Under the pieces are notes generated by a model that made no database searches, had not been told where the DNA came from, and saw nothing but the letters and a program-made list of their open reading frames with translations. A stretch of DNA of 64,000 nucleotides from Ceratotherium simum simum (Eukaryota; Chordata; Mammalia; Perissodactyla; Rhinocerotidae): contig NW_004454210.1 in the NCBI RefSeq assembly GCF_000283155.1, forward strand, positions 7,306,399 to 7,370,398, written 5' to 3'. Below are positions 46,085 to 57,040 of this stretch, one piece after another. A program made the translations under genes and the position numbers. Position 1 is the first letter of the stretch. The number at the start of each line of letters is the position of its first letter.

Positions 46085-46842
46085 GGAGGAGAGCTTAGTG
46101 TAGGACAGAAATAACAGTCAGTCTGTTCATCATTTCTCATGATTCTGATAATACTTCATTTCACTTAGCAAGAAAATGGAAAATCCAGTCTATGCTGGCA
46201 TTTTGCAAAGCAGTTGGGAAACAGGCCATCTTAAATTAGGCCAATCTCAAGATTTTGCTTTAAGTGAGACCTACACCCACTTCCAGGAGAAGTACATGGG
46301 CAAACAGACCTAAACCAAGTCGAAAAGCCCAGCATCTCTGGAGGAGGTGCCACCATTCATCCCTCGAATCCTCTGCAGTTATTGACCTGAGACCATACTA
46401 GCCATTCTCTCCAAACCGTGACTGTCAGTTGCATTAATTCTGTTCAACAGAGCTTATCTGTTCCAGTTTATCAAGTAAATGACAGTCACATCAAAAGCAA
46501 ATATGTGCACTCCCCGGAAGAGGAAGATGTACTCTGTACTCATCTCTGAGTGAAATCAGTCTACGTGGCCAGAGTTGGAAGAGGCTTAGACACCCAACCA
46601 ATGAGACAAAGACACTACTAACCTGATTTAACATGAATATGACATAAATAGTTCTAAGGTGCCACTGTAAAGTGACTAAAGAATCCTTGACCCTTTCCAG
46701 GGGATTCTGTGCTGATTAACTTGGTACTCTTTGCAAAGTGCTCACAATTACCTAAGAAGAAAGTTGTGACATTAAAGTATGCAATCCTGCTTACTGTAAT
46801 TTTGGTTTGCTGTTACAAACAAATATCAGTGACAGCCAAGAA
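46085..46842. other. Repeat-poor sequence
   Basis: No standard repeat or gene seen. The parts 46380-46560 and 46650-46830 look like candidate conserved non-coding DNA (see findings). Confidence 0.35.
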
Positions 46843-47065
46843 TTATTGAACACTTACTCTCTGCCAGGCCCTGTGCTAAGCATTGTATATAAATCATTTC
46901 ATTTAATCCTCACAACAACCTAATCAGATTGGTATTATTATTATTCCTATGCTACAGGTGAGGGAAACTGGGGCTTAGAGAGATTAAGTGACTTGCCCAA
47001 GGATCTGCTGCCAGCAGCCGCAGGAAGAGGAATTAAAACGAAGGAAGTCTGACCACAGAGCCTAA
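46843..47065 (-). repeat. MIR SINE, nearly complete
   Basis: Plus-strand tctgccaggccctgtgctaa, taatcctcacaacaacctaa, gagattaagtgacttgccca and gaagtctgaccacagagcc: reverse complement of MIR. Confidence 0.94.
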
Positions 47066-47180
47066 ATTCTCCAGCATCATGTAACATGGCCTCGTGAGTC
47101 TTCTATTCATTTGTCAGGTCATGAAACTAATAACTTTGCATAGCAGTTTTTCAGTCAGCAGTGTTTCTTCAAAACACTTT

Positions 47181-47378
47181 ATTTTTTTATTTATTTTTTT
47201 GCTGAGGAATATCAGCCCTGAGCTAACGTCTGTCCCCGTCTTCCGCTATTTTATATATGGGACACTGTCACAGCAAGGCTTGATGAGCAGTGCATAGGTC
47301 TGCACCGGGGATCCGAACCCACAAACCCCAGGCCACCAAAGTAGAGTGAGTGAACTTAACCACTACGCCACTGGGCTG
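47181..47378 (-). mobile_element. ERE SINE
   Basis: Plus-strand T-rich start, gctgaggaatatcagccctg, agctaacgtctgtccccgtc, ggatccgaacccacaaaccc, ccactacgccactgggct. Target duplication aaacacttt at 47172-47180 and 47379-47387. Confidence 0.95.
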
Positions 47379-47439
47379 AAACACTTTTAAAGCATATAGT
47401 ATATAGACTTATGCCTAGCTATGGTCCAAATGGAGAAAG

Positions 47440-47645
47440 GCTATGCCAGTGTTCTCCAGCATGGCTTCCGACCACCTAAATCAGAATCACCTAGGGGAGC
47501 TTGTTTAAATGCAGAGTACTTGGCCCCACCCCGTACCTACCATATCAGAATTTGAGGTGTGAAGAAATCAGGGTGGGAATCTGCATTGTGAACAAGCTCC
47601 CCAGGTGATATTTTTGCCCACTGAAGCCTGACAGCCATTCCTCTA
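47440..47645. mobile_element. MER5A-type hAT element
   Basis: taaatcagaatcacctaggg, ttggccccaccccgtaccta, aatctgcattgtgaacaagc and ccccaggtgatatttttgcc. Near full length. Confidence 0.85.
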
Positions 47646-47943
47646 GAATTGGCACATCTTTGCATCCACAAAGCACAGCCTTGCACCCATAAAACTTGAA
47701 GAAAGAAAATTTGTCTCTCCAGAATTGAAACACATAGAAACTGCAATGATCAATTTTAAGAGCCGGAAGATTCCCAGTAAGGCAGCCCCCTTAAAGATCC
47801 CTGGATGTATTTTAACATATTCAATTTAAGACATAAACCCACTTACCCAAATACATCATACTTTGCACTGAGACTCTGCCTCCCTCTGGAGACCAGAAAT
47901 CTGCTTTATTAATATCACTTAAGCTGTTACTCAAAGCCTTCAG

Positions 47944-47980
47944 CACACACACACATACACACACACACACACACACAGAC
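47944..47980. repeat. (AC)n microsatellite
   Basis: ac units with one at interruption. Confidence 0.95.
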
Positions 47981-48124
47981 CGCTACACAAATTTGAGTAA
48001 ACACTATGTAGCCAGAAAATGAAATTGCTCTCAAATAACCATTATGACTTTTCTTATATGCTCACATTACAATAAAATTCAGAGTGAGAGCTATCAGTGG
48101 AGATGGAAATTACAGACCATGCAT

Positions 48125-48215
48125 TCCTCTGCCAGATATGAGCCCTTAAGGGCTGGGATGGCATCTTAATTGCTCTCTGTTTCTCCAATTTTGAGCACAT
48201 AGTAGGCAATTAATC
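48125..48215 (+). repeat. L2 3' end
   Basis: ttaagggctgggatggcatc and gagcacatagtaggcaatta match an L2 3' terminus. The rest of 47646-48548 is unassigned. Confidence 0.65.
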
Positions 48216-48548
48216 CAGTTTTGTGTTAAGAAAGAAGAAAGAAAGAAAAGAAACTTCAAAGAAGGAGCCTCACAGGTTGTCTCTTCCCCCACACAGCCTT
48301 TGGACAGGACTGCTCTCCAAATACAGAAGAACACAGAAAGCTTTTCTTTAACCAACTAACTTCTCTTAGTAACGCTTCTTCAAATCTTGAAGCCATACCT
48401 CTTTGGAACAAAAGACAATCACCCTTACTAAGAAGTAAGCACACACATACAACCCAAAGTGTCCAAACAAAAAATGAAAACCAGAATAAAATGTGTTGAG
48501 GAAGGAAGAAAAAGAGAAGACAGATTGTGGTTCAAAAAACGGTAACAG

Positions 48549-48800
48549 AGGGGCCGGCCCGGTGGCGCAAGCGGTTAAGTGTGCGCGGTCTGCTGCAGAG
48601 GCCCAGGATTCGCCAGTTCAGATCCCGGGACGGGGGAGCCTACCAACGCACTGTTTAGCAAGCTATGATGTGGCGGCGTCCCATATAAAGTGGAGGAAGA
48701 TGGGCACGGATCTTAGCCCAGGGCCGGTCTTCCTCAGCAAAAAGAGGAGGATTGGCAGATGTTAGCACAGGGCCGATCTTCCTCACACACACACACAAAA
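48549..48800 (+). mobile_element. ERE SINE, young-looking copy
   Basis: Starts gaggggccggcccggtggcg, close to the family consensus. A Pol III A box (tggcgcaagcgg, 48563-48574) and B-box-like text (gttcagatcc, 48616-48625) are visible. Ends in ac/a-rich tail. Target duplication aaaaaacggtaacag at 48534-48548 and 48801-48815 with one mismatch. Confidence 0.97.
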
Positions 48801-49007
48801 AAAAAACAGTAACAGTATACAACACACCAGGGGTTGGGGAAATATCAAATTTTCATTTTACAGCAAAGATTGTGTTGAGTTTTGCTTTATTCTGCTCTTC
48901 ATGAGTTTCATATTCTTCCTTACATTAAAACATATTTATGCTGCTGCTTCCTTCCCTCCAGCCCCTGTGCAACATAAATATTCACATAGCCACTACGGGC
49001 TGCAAAT

Positions 49008-49035
49008 GTGTACACACACACACACACACACACGT
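49008..49035. repeat. (AC)n microsatellite
   Basis: About 13 ac units. Confidence 0.95.
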
Positions 49036-49257
49036 GCTCCTACATCACACCCATAGGTCGGCCTCTTGATCCCTGGGAACTCATGTGATTAGATGATTTC
49101 CAAACTGCTGCAAAACAAATGCTACTACTCGAACAGCATCGGGAGAACCTACGTCTGGGGTTGGTTTCCAGACACTGGAATAATTCTGAGTTAATATATT
49201 CAGAACGTCTTACTCAGACTTCCACATAGTCACATCAAATCATAAGCATTCAGACCT

Positions 49258-49395
49258 TAAGGAGACCCTAGAATCATCTGCTTCCAAATCCCTCATTTTA
49301 CAGACAAGGAAATCAAGCTCAAAGTGAAACTGCTTGCCCCTAATTAGATAATAAGTTGGTGCCTGAGCATCCAATCCAGTTGTCTCTCTACTCTG
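49258..49395 (-). repeat. MIR-type SINE, diverged
   Basis: cctcattttacagacaagga, aatcaagctcaaagtgaaac and ggtgcctgagcatccaatcc resemble the antisense MIR core. Unassigned DNA lies on either side. Confidence 0.55.
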
Positions 49396-49757
49396 CCATA
49401 TTGGGACCAATATTTTGCACTTAATAGATAGCTAGCTGGCAGTTCAACAAGAAAATTCATCTAGAGTCCTCTTGGTAATGACTACAAGATCTAAATTCAA
49501 TTTCTATAAATAATTGCCAATTTTTGTTACAGTTCCTGAAGACTGCTAGACTCCAATAATCAATATTATAATAAATGAGTTCTAGCTCTTCTTTTTTGTT
49601 AACCTCTTTTTTAAGTGCTAGTGGCTAAGGGAAATAAAATATGAAAAAGACAAGAGACTTTAAGGTTCAGAAAATCGACAAACTAGGTACTCCCATTGGT
49701 TACATGCTTTCACTTCCCAACTCCAACCCTGGCCGTCTTTGAAGAGGTGATGCCCTC

Positions 49758-49912
49758 TAACACAGTGCTTCTCAAAATTTAATGTTGTATGAATCTGACA
49801 AAATGCAGATTATGATTCAATAGGTCAGGGGGACTTGAGTTCTGCATTTCCAACAAGCTCCCAGGGGACTTTGATGCTGCTGGTCACAGGACCACACTTT
49901 GAGTAGCATCCA
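49758..49912. mobile_element. MER5-type hAT element
   Basis: cacagtgcttctcaaaattt, aatgcagattatgattcaat, gttctgcatttccaacaagc and gctgctggtcacaggaccac. Confidence 0.85.
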
Positions 49913-51123
49913 CCATGACCAAGGTTTCGACACCATGCAAAGCAAACCAGGTGGCAAAGAGTGAAAGACCAGTCAGCAGGCCCTGAAAGCAATGCTTATA
50001 ATGAAAATGGCAGGGAAGGAGAACAGGCCAACATAAGTTAGTTATCAGCTAATAAAATAATGTCCTCTGGGCATTAAGTCTACCTTATCGAGATGTCAAT
50101 GTCAGAAAAGCCCTCCATGTTATCATTCAATGGCAGTAAGTTGTACTTTTCCAGGAAACTCATCTCCGAGAAATAAATCTGGAAGCACCAAGGCATCAGA
50201 GGTTCTAATTCTCTGCATTAATACTCAGGAGCAAGGAATAAATGAAAGCAGAGCACTTTCAGTTGCTTACAAATAACTTCAATGCCAAGTACAGGGAAAC
50301 GGAAAGATCTTTAACCAAAGAGCCAGGAGAGTACAACGCTGAGTCCAGCCCTATCCTTAGTTTACTAAACAAGCCAAACCTTCATGACTAACAACTTTGC
50401 TTGGAAAATACATTTTGTGCCAGATGGACATTTATTTCAGAAAATCAAATGGGCAACTTAATTTTAACCTTTCTGATTAAGTAGATCCTAGCCGTTCTAT
50501 GAACATGCTTCCAACCTTTCCCACAGGGAATTGAGTGGTAACATGGAGAGCATGACCATTTATTTGGCTTAAGGAACACATTAATTTATCTGGTTTATAG
50601 AATTTAAACATCTGACGAATGACAGTGGAGTTGATTTTATTCATCAGCTAATTGCTTTGCCACCTGGAGCTGAAGCTTTATATATGCAGCTTATAAAAGA
50701 TATGAAAAGGATCTCAATTATTCTTTAATTTGTTCCTTGAATATAAAGTAGGAAAATCTGGCTTAATCAAACATTGTCTTAATTCTACTGGGATATGTCT
50801 AGTTACCTTATAACAAGGTAAGCTTTCATTTAATCATATGATATGATAATTCCCCACTTTCAAGCCAAGTATCCTCTTAGTTACAATCAATTTTCCACTG
50901 AAAAAATAAACATTGTCTCCTTACTGAAATCCCCGTAGAGAAAAATAGCCCCTTTTAATGAAACTTGCCGCTAATACAACCACACTAGGAATTTCTGTGT
51001 AGGAATCCATTAAACCCCCTAATTTGACATTGCTGGTAAATTGCAGAATAAAGTGAGTTCCGTGAACAATTCTCTATGCACATGGCCATTCTTGGCACAC
51101 ACAGAAGAAATGGATAATGAATG
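49913..51123. other. Repeat-poor AT-rich 1.2 kb, candidate conserved block
   Basis: No repeat seen in 1.2 kb, unusual for this window. Between 50540 and 51080 there are several homeodomain-like cores (taattg, ctaattgc, ctaattt). No coding frame. Function unknown; see findings. Confidence 0.4.
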
Positions 51124-51124
51124 C

Positions 51125-51155
<31 letters not shown>

Positions 51156-51156
51156 T
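51124..51156. repeat. (AC)n microsatellite
   Basis: ac units with one gc interruption. Confidence 0.95.
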
Positions 51157-51929
51157 CATTACTGGAATCTATTAAATCTCACTTAATAAATGTTTTAATC
51201 AAGTTGAATTCTACAATTTATCTGAGGGGGGAAAAAAAGAGGAGAAACTAGCAGTCATGCAATTTCTTTAATTGCACCGAGTGAATCTGAAATGCCAGCA
51301 TGTGCTAGAAGGCTGCTAGAAATCCCAAGACATAAAAGTGGTAACTGGCAGGCAACTGGGACACCTCCCAAAATGTAATCTTGCAACAAGCTGAAAGTTA
51401 GAACTGTAATGCTATTATTTTAATGACCCAGGATATTGCAGGTTTAAAGCCAAGTATTTGGTCCCTTTCTTACCAAGTTTACCTTCCTCATCTCTTCAAT
51501 GCCATACAGCTGACCAGAAGGGCTAAGTCAGGCAGACCTGGGGGCCAGGCATTGCACAGGCTTCCTGGAGCGAAGCAGGTCCAACTAGCACTCCATCTGA
51601 GAAGAAACGGGGCCTCTGGGGCCTAAGGCAGGTTAATGGTAGAGGGACAGGCAGACAAGCAGCAACAGACACACTGTCACTGGGAGCAGGGACTTGGGTT
51701 CAAAGGCAGGTCCCCTGTTCTCAGAAACCCTACTGAAAGTGAGGGAGAACTCACTTCCCTTAGGAACTGTTCTGTGCGAGGAGACAAGGAACTGACACAA
51801 AATCCAGGCAAGAGGGAATGCCACAAGCTCTCAAACAGACCAGGATCCAAACAAGGGATCTGACCATAAGCAGTAATGCAGGAGACCAGGGCCTGGCACA
51901 GGGATGGAAGTTTAGATTAAAACCAGCCC
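51157..51929. other. Unassigned 0.77 kb
   Basis: No repeat or gene recognised. Three overlapping frames of 60-75 residues (51423-51951) on both strands lack any motif. Confidence 0.4.
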
Positions 51930-52000
51930 TTGTCATTATCTTCCAAAGCACCTAGAACTGGGCCTTCCTTAGAACTAGTTTATTCAATAAATAACAAAGT
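51930..52000 (+). repeat. L2 3' end, short
   Basis: tcttccaaagcacctagaac...gtttattcaataaataac. Confidence 0.5.
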
Positions 52001-52089
52001 GTAGTCAAATAAAACCTTGAATGTTAAGACTGGAAGAGATTCTAAGCAGTATCTAATCCATTGTACACGTAGATAACATGAGTCCCCAG

Positions 52090-52320
52090 GTGTTTGGAGA
52101 TAGTGTAGCTTAGGAGAAAAGAGCTTGGAATCTAGAGTCAAATACTACCCCTATAACTCACTAGATGTGTTTCTTTGTGTAGTTTTTGTGCCTCTGTAAA
52201 AGGAGATAATAATGATAGTACCTATTTCATAGGAATGTTGTGAAAATTAAATGAGATAATCCTTAGACAACAATTATAATAGTGTCTGGGATATGTAACA
52301 ATTCAATAAATGTTGCCTTC
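52090..52320 (+). repeat. MIR SINE
   Basis: gagcttggaatctagagtca, ataactcactagatgtgttt, gatagtacctatttcatagg, gaaaattaaatgagataatc and tcaataaatgttg: sense MIR. Confidence 0.88.
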
Positions 52321-52346
52321 TACATTATCATTATTATTATTATCAT

Positions 52347-53753
52347 TGTTATGAACTGAATTGTATCCCTCCCCAAAATTCACATGTTAAAGCCCTAACC
52401 CCCAATGTGACTGTATTTGGTGATAGGGCCTTTATAGAGGTAATTAAAGTTAAATGAAGAAAATAGTATGAAGGCTCCTCAAAAAATTGAAAATAGAGCT
52501 ACCGTATGATCTAGCAATCCTTTTTCCGGGTATATATCTGAAGGAAATGAAGTCACTATCTTGAAGAGATACCTGCACCCTCCTGTTCATTGCAGCGTTA
52601 TTCACTGTCAAGACATGGAAACAACCTAAGTGTCCATCAATGGATGAATGAATAAAGAAACTGTAGTACTGTATAACAATGGAATATTATTCAGCCATAA
52701 AAAAGAAGAAAATCCTGCCTTATGTGACAACATGGATGGACCTTGAGGGCATCATACTAAGGGGAATAAGTTAGGCAGAGAAAGACAAATACTGCGTATC
52801 TCACTTATATGTGGAATCTAAAAGAGCTGAACTAAAGAAATAGAGAGTAGAATGGTGGTTGCCAGGGGCTGGGGGCTGGAGAAATGGGAAGGTGTTGGTC
52901 AAAGGGTACAAAATATTAGCTGTAAGATAAGTAATAAATAAGATAAATAAGTTCCGGGGATCTAGTGTGCAGCATGGTGACTATAATTAACAATACTATA
53001 TTATATACTTGAAAGTTGTTAAGAGAGTAAATCTTAAAAGTTATCACCACACACAAAAAAAATGGTAATTATGTGAGAAGATAGAGGTGTTAACTAATCT
53101 TGTTGTGGTAATAATTTCACAATATACACATATATCAAATCGTCACATTGTACACCTTAAACACATACATTATATGTCAATAATATCTCAATAAAACTGG
53201 AAAAAATATTTTAAAAAATACTATATATAAAACGATGTGCTTTCTGGAACCCGCTGCAGGTTAATTCCATGGGACCAAAATCAGATGGTTTATGAGCTGA
53301 TACTTTTTGAAGCAAGGTGATAGACACGTGGGAGTTGGTTTCTCTAGTCTTTCTGCTTTTGTAAGTTTTTTTTAAATTCAGAACAAAATTTTAATAAAAA
53401 TAGTATACTCGGTTCATTGTTCATATCACAATGCTTAAAAAATAAAACATTACAAATAATTTTTTTAAAGGTTAAGTGAGGTCATATGGGTGGACCCTAA
53501 CCCAACATGACTGGTGTCCTTATAAGAAGAGAGAAAGACACCAGGGAGTGTGCACACAGAGGAAAGGCCATGTGAGGACACAGCAAGAAGGTGGCCGTCT
53601 GCAAGCCAAGGAGAGAGGCCTCAGGGGAAACCAAACCTGCTGACACCTTGATCTTGAACTTCCAGCCTCTAGAACCGTGAGAAAGTAAATTTCTGTGGTT
53701 TAAGCCACCCAGTCTGTGGTATTTTGTTATAGCAGCCCTAGAAAACTAATATA
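52347..53753 (+). mobile_element. MLT1-type LTR split by an L1
   Basis: The left part at 52347-52457 starts tgttatgaactgaattgtat and carries caatgtgactgtatttggtg. The right part at 53470-53753 carries tgactggtgtccttataaga, catgtgaggacacagcaaga, cttgatcttgaacttccagc and ttaagccacccagtctgtgg. Together they are a full MLT1 LTR of the MaLR class (about 395 bp). Confidence 0.93.
52458..53466 (+). mobile_element. 5'-truncated L1 with extra 3' sequence
   Basis: The L1 3' part runs from ggctcctcaaaaaattgaaa through cattgtacaccttaaacaca to an aataaaactggaaaaa end at about 53220. A further ~245 bases to 53466 are not L1. The whole insert is bracketed by aaagttaaatga (52446-52457) and aaaggttaagtga (53467-53479), a target duplication in the MLT1 LTR. 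No intact frame. Confidence 0.88.
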
Positions 53754-53757
53754 GTCA

Positions 53758-53860
53758 CTCATTATTATCTGGTCCAAGTCACACTGCCAACTAAAGGCAG
53801 TGGCAGAATGAGGATCCATCCTCAAAGCTCTTTCCATCAACTCCTCCTCCCACGTTATTT
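53758..53860 (-). repeat. MIR-type fragment
   Basis: attattatctggtccaagtc...gtggcagaatgaggatccat, diverged MIR antisense. Confidence 0.5.
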
Positions 53861-54444
53861 CCCCAAATTCTCTACTTGGTCTCTTATACTAAAGCATTAG
53901 GTCTTTATCTGGTAAGAAGAAGCTAAGATATTATTCAAGAAAACATAGAAAGTGTAGGAAACATGAAAATCTGAAAATCAAGTGTCTCTGTCTCAAGGAG
54001 AGATGCTGGTTCTGAAACGTATACGCTCCCCCGTCCCTCCCCTACCGCCACCCAGTAAGCTCAGAAGGTATAAAGTAGCTGCCCTGAGGAAGCCTGGAGC
54101 CGAGGGCCCAGGTTGGGCCCCCAGGTCACAGGCTAGATCCATTAGACATGTAGCATCTCCTCACCAGAGCAGGAGCACTCCAAGAAGCCTAACTGGACCT
54201 TGATCCATAACCAGACTTCACCTCACCTCAGGGACTGCCACAGTAGTCTTGCCTTTCTGCCCCACCTGGAGCACCACATAGGTTAGAAGACCCCATATGC
54301 AGACAGGGCATATTTGTTCCACAAACAATTCTGCCTCCTTTATATCATGGATGAACTCAGTCATCAAGGTTTCCACTGCAACGGATTGAAAAGTGGAATG
54401 TATAATTCACTAAAAATCCACCAGAGATCAACTAATGGTGCTGA
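53861..54444. other. Unassigned 0.58 kb
   Basis: No repeat or gene recognised. Confidence 0.4.
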
Positions 54445-55663
54445 TACAACTAGATAGCCCTGTGTGCAAAAGAATGAAGTTGGACCCTTCTCTCACACCA
54501 TATACAAAAATTGACTCTAAATGAATCAAAGACCAAAATGTAAGTGCTAAAACTATAAAAGTCTTAGAAGAAAACATGGGGGTAAATCTTCATAACCTCA
54601 GATTTGCCAATGGATTCTTAGATGTGACATCAAAAGCATGAGCAACAAAAGAAAAAATAGATAAATTGGACTTCATAAAAATTAAAATCTTTTGTGCATC
54701 AAACGATACTATCAAGAAAATGAAGAGACAATCCACAGAATGGGAGAAAATATTTGCAAATCATACATCTGATAGAGGATTAAATCTAGAATATATAAAG
54801 AACTCTAGCAACTCAACAGTAAAAAGACAACTTGATTGAAAAATTGGCAAAGGATAGACATTTCACTGAAGAAGCTATTCAAATGGCCAATAAGCACATG
54901 AAAAGATGCTCAGCATCATTAATCACCAAGAAGACACAAATCAACGTCACAATGAGATACCACTTCACACCTACTGGGATGGTTATAATAAAAAATATAG
55001 ACAATAACAAGAATTGCCAAGGATGTGAAAAATTCGGAACCCTCATACATTGCTGGAGGGAATGTAAATGGTGCCCTCTCTGAAACACTCTGTCACTTCC
55101 TCAAATGATTACACGTATGGTTGCCATATGACCCAGCAATTCCTCTCCTACGTATTTATCCAAGAGAAATGAAAATATACATCCACACAAAAACTTGTAC
55201 ACGAATGTTTATAGGCGTATTATTCATAACAGCCAAAAGGTGGAAACAACCCAAATGTCTATCAACTAATGAATGAATAAACACAATGTAGTATACCCAT
55301 ACAATGGAATATTAAATGGAATATGAAAAGAAATGAAGTACTGATGTACACTACAAGATAGATGAACCTTGAAAACATGTTAAATACAAGAAACCAATAA
55401 CAAAAGACTAGATATTATATGATTCCATCTGTATGCAATGTCCAGAATAGGCAAATCTATAGGGACGAAAAATTGATTAGTGGTTGTCTAGGACTGGGGG
55501 GATATGGTGTAGGGTACGGAGTTTCTTTTTGGGGTGGTAAAAATGTTCTAAAAATGTTCTGACTGTGATGATGGTTGCATAACTGAATAAAGTGGATAGT
55601 ACACTATAAATGGGTGAATTGTATGATATGTGAATTTTATCTCAATAAAGCTGTTCCAAAAAA
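54445..55663 (+). mobile_element. L1 fragment (ORF2 end and 3'UTR)
   Basis: gtgcaaaagaatgaagttgg, ctaaaactataaaagtctta, atttgcaaatcatacatctg, tatgacccagcaattcctct, aacaacccaaatgtctatca and a 3' end tgtgaattttatctcaataa. An older L1M subfamily than the copy at 6.5 kb; a fragmentary C-terminal frame at 54832-55083 shows the HTH-like GKYHFTPTG-type text in decayed form. Confidence 0.88.
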
Positions 55664-57040
55664 ATCCACCATTCCCCTCGGTGTCCAGATCCCTTTTCCC
55701 CATCTTAAACATTCCATACTTTGTACTTACTCTGCCAGGAAGCCCATTTGTGATGCACAAGCGTGCCTCTATATGACCTTCCCCGTCGAGCTCACATTTG
55801 CAATCTTGTGCCTTTGGTCTTTCAAATTCCCTGCATATCCACAGGTCTCCCTATCATTCCTCACTGAGGAACATTTCATTTTCCAGAATTCCATAATTTT
55901 TTCCAAAAATAACATTTTGGTATCTTAATCATAGATAACAAATCTGTTTCCAATAAAGCCAGGATGGAAAAGTTGAAGAGATCAAACTTCTATCCTCAAA
56001 TCTTTTGCTCCAAGCAGACAGATGTCCCAGCTGCAGGTGGAATGTGTGTTGAACGAAGCACATACAATATTTTCTCTTACCCGATTTTCAGATACTAACA
56101 GTTCAGATACCCAGTAAGGATTGGGATTTCTAAATTCACTCGATTAGAATTAAAAAGAAAATTGCTGGAATGAAAGATATGTAAATAGCCAGTAAGAAAA
56201 CAGAAAAATTAACCTATGAGCCTATGCTTGTAATGAACAATTTCAACACTCTCTAGTGGTTAGCCATTTCTAAATACCACACCTGTTCAAAATTATCTGT
56301 CTTTACTGAGCTTCCAAACTCAGTTATTGCCTGAGTTTTGTGCCATGGGCATCTGCTCCTTAGCAGTAAACCAGATCTATGTGGTGCCATAAAAGATCCC
56401 CTTGAATATTTAGTGCCATTAAAGAGCTCTTTGAGAGCTCTAGTAATTCAGCCTCCCTTTCTGGGGCAGAAAAGAAAGGACCAAAGTAAAGAAGCAAAAA
56501 AAGTAAGAAGATAAAATTGGGATCTTGGCTTTTGTTATCTTTTCATTTCTTCCCATCTCTTTCTCACATCTTCTTGCTTTTCCCCCAAAAATATAACTTC
56601 TCTGGAAACATAGTAGAGTGATTTTTCTTTAAAATGAAAAAAAAAAAGAAGACTAGAAACAAATAGGCCATCTGTTAACAATGGATAATTCTGGATACTG
56701 AGAACATGGACAGAATTTACTTGTCTTCCTTTTTAAGAAACTTTATTTCTTTTCTGTATTTTTAATTATTAAAGAAATATCTTTTTAGAAAAATAAAATT
56801 TAAAAACATGTTTCATGTCTTTTGAAGCTCTGTTCCCATAACCCCAACCCAGAAACTATTTCAATATAATGTCCTGGCAGGCTCTGTCTCCAGAAATAAA
56901 TGGAAATTTTTTTGGAAACCTTTTTGCCCCCTTTGTTCTTTTCAATATTCTCTCCCCCACCTACCATCACAGCCCTGACCTCCACCCAAGAATTAATACT
57001 TTTCCATTTGAGACTTAGAAGTCATGCCTTTGAGGATTAT
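55664..57040. other. Unassigned 1.4 kb
   Basis: A weak L2-like texture at 55664-55930 (ttcatttccagaattccat...) but not callable. AT-rich at 56.6-56.8 kb. No gene recognised. Confidence 0.4.

Noticed and set aside
54832..55083. 83-residue frame with zinc-finger-like CQGCEKFGTLIHCW
   Set aside because: It is the decayed cysteine-rich C terminus of L1 ORF2, not an independent gene.
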